Assembly: GCF_024362695.1 (NCBI RefSeq)
Contig: NC_065404.1
Location: forward strand, 13,308,604-13,372,603
Length of the DNA: 64,000 bases
Reading direction: 5' to 3'
From: Pectinophora gossypiella
Lineage: Eukaryota; Arthropoda; Insecta; Lepidoptera; Gelechiidae
Shown here: positions 47,001 through 59,000 of the stretch, piece after piece
Position numbering within the stretch: position 1 is the stretch's first letter
Layout of the letters: each line of letters starts with the position of its first letter
Notes under the pieces: generated by a model
What the model saw: only the letters and a program-made list of their open reading frames with translations
Told to the model about the DNA's origin: nothing
The model's database searches: none
Program-made: the position numbers and the translations under genes

Positions 47001-50000
47001 GCAACAATGTTCCAAAGCTTGAAGTTATCACGCCTTTGTCGGCGAACAGCGTCCATTACCATTTCAGTGGGTACTTTTTAAAATTACACCAATTTAAAAG
47101 CAGCATGAGATGAGGACGCATTCCGATCGTATCGAGATACGCTATCTGTCATACATAAAGTAGTGGAGGCATTCAAGTCCGATGAATCGATTTATAGGAA
47201 CGCGGAACGCTCGCGACCACCATTTATCTATTTTATTGCAATAAATTAAATAGTGAGTCCATTCCAGAGATGCGAAGATAAGCTATTGCCCTCACACAAT
47301 GTAATCTTTTTACCATAAATAGCGTGATGGGCGATTTGCATTTGAGTTAGGTCAGGTACAGTCGGTAGCTTAGTTAATTGTGTTCAGTTGTAACTCCGCG
47401 AGGGTTAATAATGTGCTATTCTTGCTATTTCATTGTGTTAACGTGAATAGGCCGTAGTGGGCATTTATAACTATTGCGAGCCATCTCCATTTAATGGGCA
47501 ATTAGCTACTGTTAGGGTTGGGCCACCTGTTCGTGATTGGTGCTCAGTTTTTATTGCAAATGCATTAATCCGTAATGACTGCTCTGCGCCGATTTGCATC
47601 TGATGAACGAGTCAGATTCGAAATGAACATGTAGATAGCATTGCTGTCTAATACAGGATACTCATAATTGTAGACTTACGAGTAGTATGATGTACATAAA
47701 CGTATTATTGATTTTATTGGACGTATGGTTAGGTATCAAAATGTGGACGCATTTAGCTTTTAAAAACTGATACCTAAAGCCATTTCCACGCAGTTGGTTA
47801 AGGGGTGTTGGGCCCCTCGCTATGTACGTTGCTTTTTTATGTACGACTACTTATTGTAGATTGCTGCAGATGGCATTAATTACTTGTTGAGAGCTCTCAC
47901 CAGGTACAAAATTTAAGACAACAGGCCTGAGGGTGCTCAGTTGGGCATGAACCTCGGGTTAGGGCGTCGTCTGAGAGGAAGAATTATTTGAAAGAATTAA
48001 TCGACTCTAGAGGGTCGATCGCGATAAGCGCTGAATGAAGGAAGTGCTGAATGAGGGAAATATACGTTGCGGCTACAATAGAAGCCATTCAGTGATCGAA
48101 ATTATTATTTTTGTCATAGATAAACTAAGCTAAATGAGCTCTACACCTATTTACCACTACTTAAAGGTCTTGAGAACCTACAAACAATAACAAATGTTAT
48201 AAACCCTTCCTATTTTCTTCAGGTTTACTCTGGGTCTGAAGTTATTGACGACTTCCTATTAAAAAAAAAAAAAAAAATTTTTTACCCTGTCTAATAGTCC
48301 AAACCTCTCCTCATCACATACAGCCGGTCTCGATTAAGAATCGTATAAATTAATTCAGGCCGTGTGATTAGTACGAGATGGTTTTATCTGAAGAATTAGT
48401 TGGTTGGCATACGTGAGCCTAATTGACAAAGGAGATACCAGTTATTGGTGTAATGGCGTTTTTATTCGAAGCACGGGAATTGAGTAGGAATTGGGACAGA
48501 GAAACGTCGGCCGTGCGTAACACCAGAGCTTTTAACTCAACATAAAAGTGTAAGCAGAAATGTAGTACAACACCCACACCTCGCCAGTTATGTTTAAGTC
48601 CCATAAGGGCGAGCCTATTACCATTAACCAGGAACAGATCTGTCAGGGTTAGGGCAGACCAGCAGGGCTTTAGCGTTGAGGTTGCAGAGAAATAATAAGT
48701 CACCGCATCACAAATACAATAGTTTTAAGTTTACGCGGTTATTATTATTATTAAAACACATAATGACGTCATTCTGTGTTCATGGCACTTGCAACAGTGT
48801 CGATATATCGGGAGTCTCAAATCCCTGCTTTAGACGCGGTAAGAACCCGTTATGTTTAAAATACAATAGTTATAATATAGAAGAGAAAATTAGTATACAG
48901 ACAATGGAAAAATAGTAAGTGAAAATAGAACATGCCACTATCATACATAGAAAACTTGCTTTTGATATAAACCTCAATAAGATCCAAATATGAATTTCAA
49001 CTCATAAAGTTCATTCATAGAACTCGGTGGCGTAAAGTCTGAGCCGGGATTCGAACACGGAACACTATGATGTTAGTCACGCGTTCTCCGAATATGCAAT
49101 TTGGCAGTCGGATTGCAGTTGAAATGCGGTCCGTCTGTCTTGAGCCTTAAAGTGATCCGGTGTCCATACAAAAGTTGACGTACTACTACAGGAAAACGGA
49201 TAGGGATCCGGTCAGAACTAAACACTGAACGAATAAATGGAAAAAATACGAAAACATCAGAAGTAACGCCATCTGCTGGCCCAACGTTAATTAGCTGACT
49301 GGAACGTATCACCTTAAATAAAAATTTGTTTCGTCCTCAGTTTATCTCCTCTAGAGGGCGCCACATTGAATTTAGCGTGACGTCACGTAGCCTAAAACCA
49401 CCGGACAATTAAGACGCTTCTAGTGACACCTCATTTGTTAAATTCTGACAGGTGGTTTAGAAGCAAGGTGGTAACAGACGTGCATACATACATTGCGGTC
49501 AACACATACCTTTCCTTTTGGTAGGCTTCGCCGTCGGGTAAAAAATAAAGCGTGAAAAATACTAAATAGGCACTTGCCCAAACTTTACTTTTATGAAGCG
49601 ATATTTGTACCATATTATTGGTACCTACTTGCTAATAAGAATGAGTAAGTGTGTTAAGGTATTTATTGTGTAGGAAGATATTTTCCCATCGGATATATAT
49701 AATTATTGAAGTGCCAAAATTCACGATTATGTGTAAGATAACGTTTCATACCCCATTGTCTGAAAGAATAATATAGATATTTATACTTATCTGAAAGTAC
49801 GTAGTTTCTTTTTAGCAAACTACTTATCGCATACTACTTTATATGATATATCTTAGCCAAGAGATTTCGAAAACCAATTTGCAATTCAATTTTTAATTAT
49901 TATTTTGACTTCACATAACCTAATCAAATTAAGTAAGTAGGTACCTAAACCTAGATAAGATTACGTTAGCGCTAGATTCAAACCTGCGACCTCACAAAGG

Positions 50001-53000
50001 GAGTTAAGCGTTTTTCCAACAGAGCTACCACGGCTCTCGTACAACTTCAAGCTAATAAGTATGAGTTGAAGATAATAAAAAAATAAACATCATAGTTCTA
50101 GGTCAACCAACCGCAAAACTGCGCTCGCGTCGTGATTTAAGATGATTCACTTTAATATAACGATAATCATCATAACTCAGCCATTATCTTTGAGAAGTGA
50201 TCGTTGCTCGATGAATTAATACGGGCTTAAGTTGAGATGTTTAAATGCTACGATATTCAAGATACTAATACTACATTGGTACGAGTACTGTGTACTTAGT
50301 ACGCACATAGTATATAAACTGTTATTCAGTCAATTCATTCAATCCATTGTCATATAAGAACGCGTAGAATTTATCGTAAAATCTTTTTCTAAGGTTGACG
50401 TTGTGTCTTCAAAATACTGTAATTTTTTTGAGGTTACTTCTTGTAGATTTGCCACACATGGCATTAGCTACTTGGCCGAGCAAATAGGGAGCGCTGAGGG
50501 CTCTCACCCGGCACAAAATTTAAGACACGGCGCCCAATTGGGCGCGAACCTTGGCTCATGACGTCGTCTGAGGGGATAATATTTGAAAGAATTAATCGTA
50601 ATTTGTGGGACGATAGCGATAAGCGCTGAATGAGGGAAATCGTCGACCACGCCAGCGGGATCGGTTCAGGCTTCTGAAGTGTTTGCTGTCACGGCTGATT
50701 GGCCACTAGTATAACTAGAGTAATCGGGCCGTCGAAATATCATAAAATCTATTATGATGAAAAAGTACTAAGTACTTAGTGATGATTTTAATAAACTTTC
50801 TTCAATGCTCTGAAGGAGCAAAAGAGATTCTACGCGGAAGGAATCGCGAAATGTAGTTCTTGATAATCTGCATATTTTTATTTATTTTATTTATTTTATT
50901 TTTTTATTTTTTTATTAGGTTTGCCAACAGACAAAAACACTTTTACATATAACTTAACCTATTTACAAATACTGGACAAGTGCTCGTCCAATTATAGGCA
51001 AACACAACATGCTACTTTATTAACGCTACAAAGGACGACAATCTACATAAAAAATAAAAAAAAACAACAGAGAAATAAATCCTAAAAAGAATAAAACAAC
51101 ACTTAACTTAAATGGTTAAAGATCACTCGGCCAAACGAACATTCACAAAATTATTTAATATTTTTTTAAATTTAGGTAAGGAACAGGATAGCAAATCGAC
51201 TTTGGATTCCTTATAAAAGTTATTATGTTCACGACACATTCTAGGTACAACGCTAAAAAATCCAAGATTGGTTTTAAAGTTCCTGATTAAAAAAGGGCGG
51301 AAATTTTGTAATCTAGCATTTGATCGTGGTATCGAGAATCTTAACTTAGCCAGCAATTGTGGACATATAATATGACCATGTATAATTTTATACAATAACA
51401 CTTGGTCCGCAATCCAGCGCCTATCCCTTAACGAAGTAAACTTGAAATACTCGAGCCTTTTTTTATATGATCCAACCACAGATAACTTACGCTGATGTAC
51501 CGTTACTAGAAACAAAAATTTCTTTTGAATTCGTTCCAATCTATCGATGTGGCACTTGTAGTGGGGACTCCAAACAGGGGAACAGTACTCCATCAAGCTT
51601 CTCACCAAGGATGTATACAAAATCATCAAGGGCTTTATGGTCCTGAATTTTTTACAATTGCGCCATACAAAACCTAGCATTCGGTATGATTTTTTAATTA
51701 TATTGTTTAAATGTGTATTAAATGTTAATTTGGAATCTAAGACCACACCCAAATCCCTAATTTCACACACTTCTTCTAAGACCGTTCCCTCTATTTCGTA
51801 ATAGGTGCTCAGTGGATGAACCTTTTTAGTGAACTTTATGTGCTTACATTTCCCAATGTTTAAAGGTAGTCTGTTGTCAGTGGACCAAACTGCCAAGCGT
51901 GTAACATCTTCCTGTAATAGCCGCGAATCACAATCGTTTTTAATAATTTTACAGATTTTAAGGTCATCAGCAAAAAAGGAGACACTAGAGTGATGAATAA
52001 TTTTCGATACGTCATTAACAAAAACTAAGAAAAGTGCTGGACCTAGGTGTGAACCTTGCGGCACACCTGATGGCGCTGCAAATATTGACGATTCGTGCCC
52101 ACCGACCACTACTCTTTGCGATCTACAGGACAGATATGAACGAAACCAAGAAAGCAACATACCATGAATACCAATACCATCCAGTTTTTCGATTAGCAGA
52201 TTGTGGTCCACTCTGTCAAATGCTTTACTAATATCGGTGTAGATAGCATCAACCTGCAAGCCGCTATCAATTGCCTCTGATAGTTCCTGAACATGGCAAA
52301 CCAGGTTAGATACCGTAGACATATTACTGCGGAAACCGTGCTGCTCGGAAACAATTAGTGGTCTCAGATGCGCCGATAAAACTGTGCAGACGATGGACTC
52401 AAAAACCTTACCTAAAAGTGAAAGCAAGGAAATTGGTCTATAATTAGATATAACCCTAGCATCACCACTCTTTGGTATCGGTATTACATTTGCTATCTTC
52501 CATAATAAGGGAAATGTACCCGTCGCCAACGAACAGTTGAAAACTAAAGCAAGAGGTCGTGAAATAGCCTTCACACAATTCAAAATAAAGACAGCGGGTA
52601 TGCCGTCAGGACCAGCTCCTTGTTGCTTTCTCAACTTCCTTATTACGCTCACAATATCGCTCTCTGTGATAAAAAAGCCTCCCAAAGTATTACTGCAAAC
52701 AATGTGCTCTGAATTACAATTCTTATTGGAGTAGATATTCTTAGAGGAAGTCGAGGGGTCAGAAACGTAAACAGAAGAAAACTGCTCTGCAAATCCGTTG
52801 CATATGTCGACAGGATTCGATAGTTTCTTCCCGTTCAAAATCATTTCATTCGGCATTGTACCAGAATTTTTACGTTTCGCACTAACGTAAGACCAAAATA
52901 CGTTCATGTTATTGTTTGATATAGAATCCTCTACCGACCGCATATACTTTGAATAACATAATTTAATTAAACAGTGGCATCTGTGACGTGCTAGGTTATA

Positions 53001-56000
53001 TTCGAATCCGTCTAGAGGATTCTTAAATTTTTTATAGGTAATTCTAAGTTTTTCCTTTTCTTTGATGAGTTTAATAAGATTCCCAGTATACCAAACTGGA
53101 TATTGGCGTCGTGTGGATTTACGTGATGGAACATATTTTTCAATAATATTGCGAATCTTCAAATAAAAATGATCTACCATCCGATTTACGTCATTCTCGC
53201 ATGAATTCAAAATTGTGTCCCAGTCAATGCTATCCAGTTCCTTATTTATACTAGTATAATCAGCGACAAAAAAGTTTTTCTTATTAACTAACAGTTTTGG
53301 CAAAAATCTAATCGATGTAAAATATAATTCTATCGAAAGTGCAGGGTGATAAACATCTATATTGGTAAGAGGATCGTTACACATTTCAATATATATATTG
53401 TTCATTGTAGATAAAACGAGATCCAGCAATCTTTCATCTTTATTTCGGATTCCGTTAAACTGTTGGAGATCATGTAATGACATGAAATCGGAAAGAACTT
53501 TGCCATAACCTAAGTCATTATCCTTCATGGCCATTTTGCTGCAGTAATCAGAACTATTAGAACCAGCTAACCAGTCCACATACCGACCTATATTGAAATC
53601 GCCTGCAATAAAAACCTCACCATCTTTTAATTTAGAAATAGCACAACTAACATTATCACAGAGTTTATCAAGTTTATCTACAGTTACCACGTCTGGGAGG
53701 TAAACAGCACAGATGTGGATATTTACAGGTCGTCCGTGGGTAGTAACTGTAATGGTTACCCATAGATCCTCACAATTTCTGCTCTCGCAACTGGATTGTC
53801 TGTACGAACTGAACCTTTTTGAGACAGCGATCAGTACCCCACCCCCGTCAAGTTTGGAACTATTTCTAAAAGAGCGATCCTTACGGTATATACTATAATG
53901 ACTGTGCAAGACCTCTGTGTCCAAAACACTATCATTTAGCCAAGTTTCAGTAATAATAATAACATCGTAATCACTGCCTAAGCTAGACAAATATAAACTT
54001 TCTAACTTACCACGTATACTTCTACAGTTTTGATAATACAAATTTAAACTAAACATCTTAAATTAAAAGTTATACAAAACAAGTTACGCTTAACTGCCAA
54101 CTTAAGAAATCTTTTTCCTAATGTTTTACTCTTTCAGCTCTAGAAGTATGTTATCATTTTTAACCCAAATAATAGGTGAGGATTCGTCTTTCCTTAGCAA
54201 AACTCGACCATTGCGCACCCATAAGTACTTAAAGCCCTTTTCCTTTTTGAATGCACGTGCTTTGGCTTGTAAGACTCGATTCATGGGGGATAGATGTTCC
54301 GTTACGTATACTTGCTGTTTTTCGCCGCCCATCCCCAAGTGTGAACTGTTTAGCTTATCTGACGGGTTCTTCTTGTTAAACTTCAAACATGCTGTTAACA
54401 AGGTGTCCCGTTCACGCGGAGAAGACAGTTTTACAATTACGCTTTTTGGTCTGCTTGACTCAGGGCTCGATTTGGCAACTCGCGTGCACAGTAATATATT
54501 TTTCTCTTCAAGCGGACAAGTCACAACTCTTGCCAATTGTACAACAGTGTTGACCAAGTTCTCATTTGGGTATTCAGGAAGGCACTGTATTTCCACGTTG
54601 CTATCACGAGCATGCTGTTCAATATTCGCCACTCTTGCGTTTAAGTTTCCGACCGATTCGCGCAATTTAGAGTTTTCTGAACGCAATTCTGTGGTTTCGG
54701 AACGAAGTGCCGTTAATTCTTTGTGCATTTCATCATATCTTGAAGACATAAACTCGACAGACTTTATAAGTTCCGGAAGCAGATTTAATTTTTCCCTCAT
54801 TGCAGAAAATTCCAGATTCATACTTTCCTGTATTGAAGTCCTCAACATGTTGCTGAACTTGGATAACAAGTCTGCCTCAAACTCTTTTAAACGACTATCC
54901 GTTAAGGTAATATAGAGAGAATCGACATCCTCGTCGGTCTGCTTCAAAGGTGTTTCACTGTTCCCCCCCTTTTTACGAGAAGCTTTGCAGCCCGGGCATT
55001 TCCATGAACTTTTTAATCTTACAGTCAATTTAGAGTAATCGTCTTTACTCATATTAACGCATCCATGGTGATAATAGTTGTCGCAGCCAGTACAGTGTAT
55101 TTTATCAATAACGCTAATAACACTACTACAACCACCACATAGACTCATCTTTACTATGTACCACGATAATTAATTATCGTTTATGATCGCGTAGCACACT
55201 GGTACCGGCCTTCCACGGCTCGTAGAGATGTAAAATTTCGCTGGGTGAGTTCCACAAACTTTGGTCCAGCGGTCAAGCGACCCGCCTCTTCTCACGCAGG
55301 CCCCGGGTTCGAAACTCGCACAAACGTTCACTTTTTAACTTTTCTAATTCACTTTTTCAATCTCCCACGAGCACAAGCGAGACAACGACACCAATTACAA
55401 TTGCGCCTGGCTTATATGACCATCTCCACAAGATAGTACGAGAGGAGCCGATAAATTGACGATTATGAAAATAAAATATTTAAATTAAAATTAAAATAGC
55501 AACTGCAGAACACAAAACACGTCCGAGTGCAGCGAGTGCAAAGCAAGAAAAAGTATAGTATAGTAGACAGTGAAGTTTTAAGAAAATTTCATTAAACTGC
55601 TTGAAATTCTGATTTCCTTGAAACCCTGGTGATTTGCTTTTACACGTAAAAGCTCATCTCACGAGATGGTGGCTGTTTGACAAACCCCTATTACTTACTG
55701 ATATAGAATAAGTAAAAACGCCATTTGATACTCGTATTCTATGGAATGCATCAAAAAGACGTACCTAGTTGACACCAACCTCTGCAGGGCGCCTGGTTTG
55801 GTGTCAGTTCGTTTCACTTGATTTAATTTCAAATGAAACTTCCCTACATGCTGATTGTTCGAAAACCAATATCGTTTATCCATCAATGGAAAGTAATAAA
55901 GTCCAACGCGCCTTCATCTAGTCGTGACTTGTAAATAAACTTTCTGGCTATGGTTATCATTCAAGATCGAATACGGTCGCCTGATGAATGTTACGGTGTA

Positions 56001-59000
56001 CCAACCAAATCGGGCGATGTTATTGTTTATTTATAAACTGTATAAACAGAATGAACTGTCCTCTGGCCCAACGAGCTTTTTCCAAGTGGCCAGTGACAAA
56101 TATATATTTGTCGATCGTCTTGAAGCGATCGAATCGATACGACGCGATTTATTCTACGGTCTGTTGATCGATTTCGATGACTCCGAGTTATGGGAGCTGG
56201 TTTACTGTTTTGGTGCTTATGGACGAATTATTCCATCGAGGTTTGTTTGGTTTTCGAACGCAAGTTGAGAGTTGGACAGTAAGCGGTTGGGTTGTGTGTG
56301 GACGGGATATCATGTTGTTGCAAAGTTATTATTACGAGTAATTCAGATCATATTGGAATCCAAGTACCTAAAACATTTGGGGCGCGAACATCTCAACCAA
56401 GAGAATTGATTATCAGTCGGGTCAATTTAGGAACCGAGCTTTTCTAAATAATCTCGTGGATGTGTCACTCGTTCATTTGTCCGGCCAAGTAGTTAATGCC
56501 ATCTGCGGCAAATTTACAAAAAGTCACGTCAAAAAAAAATAACACTTGTTCTTATCTTGTGGCTGAAGGGAGGCGTTTATATTTTTATTGTAACGGTATG
56601 ATAGCATGAAGGTATATACGAAACAGCAATATACGAAGAAAGAACTCTCCAAGCAGATGTTTACAGGAAATCAACTTAGGAGATAGATTACATTTCATAT
56701 AACTTATAATAACATCAATTTACAACAATTAGCCTGCAGTCAGTCCGAAAGATCTTATGCGATTCGCATCAAATAAATTATGTGACTTTCTACTTTTTAC
56801 GACCCGAATGTTCTGAATTTCGATCAAGTGACAGATTTTAAATTCTTCTCTTACACTTGTGCCTTTGTTTTTTGGACGCATTCGTTTCAATAATGCATTA
56901 CACATGTCATTATTTTTATTCACTCGACAAATAAAAGTAAACATCTATTCGTCCTCTTGAGTGAGAGTCGTGTGGGCTCAGTAGGTGGACGTGTGCCTTG
57001 CATATTAAATGTCGCAGATTCGAATCCTTGGGCAATGATAAAAAACCTTTGTTTTAATTTTTCGATTCATACTTATCATGGGATCACAAATTGATATAAC
57101 ATGTTTTTAATACAGCCTATTACATGAGACTTAAACATAGTTGGCGAGGAGTGTATACTAGAAATACACCTCTATCTACCCCTTCCGGGATACAGGCTTG
57201 ATGCCATATTATGTTTTAGGTGATGAAATATTAAGAGGAAAGGTACGCTTAAGTTTAGTAGTTACTCAGATACATCATTATATATTTGCAATAAAAAATG
57301 GTACATTTTGGAGTATAGCATTAAACAATAAAAACAGCAGGATAATAATAGGGTAGATCATTGTATACTTTACAGCATTTTATTTGTGTATATTTCTTCA
57401 TTATATTACTTGGGGGGGGGGGGAGCTGGAGGGGGGGGGAAGGGGTCGGCACCTCTACAACATCGGATTACTTATTAATGCTTATAGGAATTGGTACCTA
57501 CGGGGCTTTTTATTCTATATCCCTGGTAAGGATTACAATATATAGGTAGGTTCACCTGTGCAATTCAAGGAACGCAATTGCAGATTAAGGATGTATTGCA
57601 GCGAGCCTATTTACAGTGGCAACTGATTTACCATTACCAAGTACGTATAAAAGTGTACCGGCCGTTCATCCATAATCATCGGGCAACATTGAAATCCAAG
57701 CAATTTTAATTTCATTACTACTTATAAGTCAGCATTGCACGGTTGCGGCACAAAAAGCAACGCTCGGACCTAATTACTTATACCTGTCCATCACTAGGAC
57801 AGTCGGGCGGACGACAGCTCACGTCTCTCGCGCCACTGCAGCGCCACCTCGGTTCCTCGAACGGATTAAATTGGCAAATCTACATTCGAACCATATACGG
57901 CAACCCGGCGCCGGACAGCAAAAAATTCACAGACGCTCCTAAGTAAATACAAATTTCAATTATCATTAAACGTTTTATTTCATCTCCGATTCTTTATTTT
58001 AAAATGTGCGTCCGCGACATTTATTTAATCGAATGCGCATACTGATAGGTTTTTCCGAGCGGACGCAGCGGTGGTCGGCTTTTTCCGCGTTGTGCAACGT
58101 TGTGCGCGCGCGACGTCGCGCATGCTTTTGCGCACAACGTCGCGTGATTTACGATTGTGCACTTTGCGATGTTAAAATCGTTTTTCGTGACGGTTCTCGC
58201 TTCTCGGCCGATAGCCTATAAATCTGGCGCCAAAATGAATGAACTCGCGTCAAGTTTTTCTGCGGTCAATCAACGGAAACTTTCCGTATAATAATCAGAT
58301 TGTTATCGGTAATGTTTTCGAAAGGGGATTCATTGAGATTTCTTCTTATGGATAACGGTTGAGGTTCATTGACGATGTTGTTCTCGTACATTATTCATGA
58401 TATAACATAACATTAACAGGCAGTATGTCTGCAAATACATTATAGAATACTGCATCAGAATAAGACAAAATAAGGATTGACAATACTTAGGTGAAGGAAA
58501 AGACGTAACGGAACGCGATTAAGTAGCTTTGTTCGATTATTAAAAGCGATCACATTTGGGAAGTAAATTACTTCTGTCATGAAATATAACATTAAAAATC
58601 ATCGATTACAAGCTCGGCAGTGGCTGGAAGGGGTTTTGTGCCAATTAAGCTTCGTTCGGAGGTCCGAGGCTGTTGCGAATCGCTAATTACCGAAACCGGG
58701 CGATAAACCGCTGGTGACGTCACTGGAGACAGATTTAGCACGTACTCGCCATACTCACTCCAAAGGCTCGGGGCCCTTCATTGTCAGTTATTAATTATTG
58801 ATGATACATTCACAAAAGTTAATGTAAGTAAACATGTTTTTTTTAATAATTGATTCTGATTGGGAAGACTTAAATCTTGATAACATAGGGCAAATTGAAC
58901 ACTAATGATAAAATTATAGGGACGATAAAACAGAGCCAAAAATATTATAAAACACACATCTTTATTGACGAAACTGACCCGTCATTTCATCCCATTAAAA

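Larger units (their letters stand above)
50877..55240 (-). mobile_element. Near-complete non-LTR retrotransposon (LINE), CR1/Jockey-like group
   Basis: On the minus strand there is a 5' UTR, ORF1 (54126-55148), a 69-base gap, ORF2 (51123-54056), a 3' UTR and a tail of AATA/AAATAAAA repeats ending near 50877. Both ORFs are uninterrupted, which argues for a recent insertion. It lies in the sense of Wnt10. The 5' boundary is uncertain and I found no convincing target duplication. Confidence 0.85.

Noticed and set aside
48255..48280. Poly-A run as a retroposon tail
   Set aside because: No element body or duplication could be found next to it; left as a simple tract.
54121..54915. 264-aa plus-strand ORF
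   Set aside because: It lies opposite the intact LINE ORF1, which has recognisable domains; the plus frame has none.
55984..56268. 94-aa plus-strand ORF
   Set aside because: No motif I recognise and no splice or promoter support. Kept only as a remark in the intron entry.
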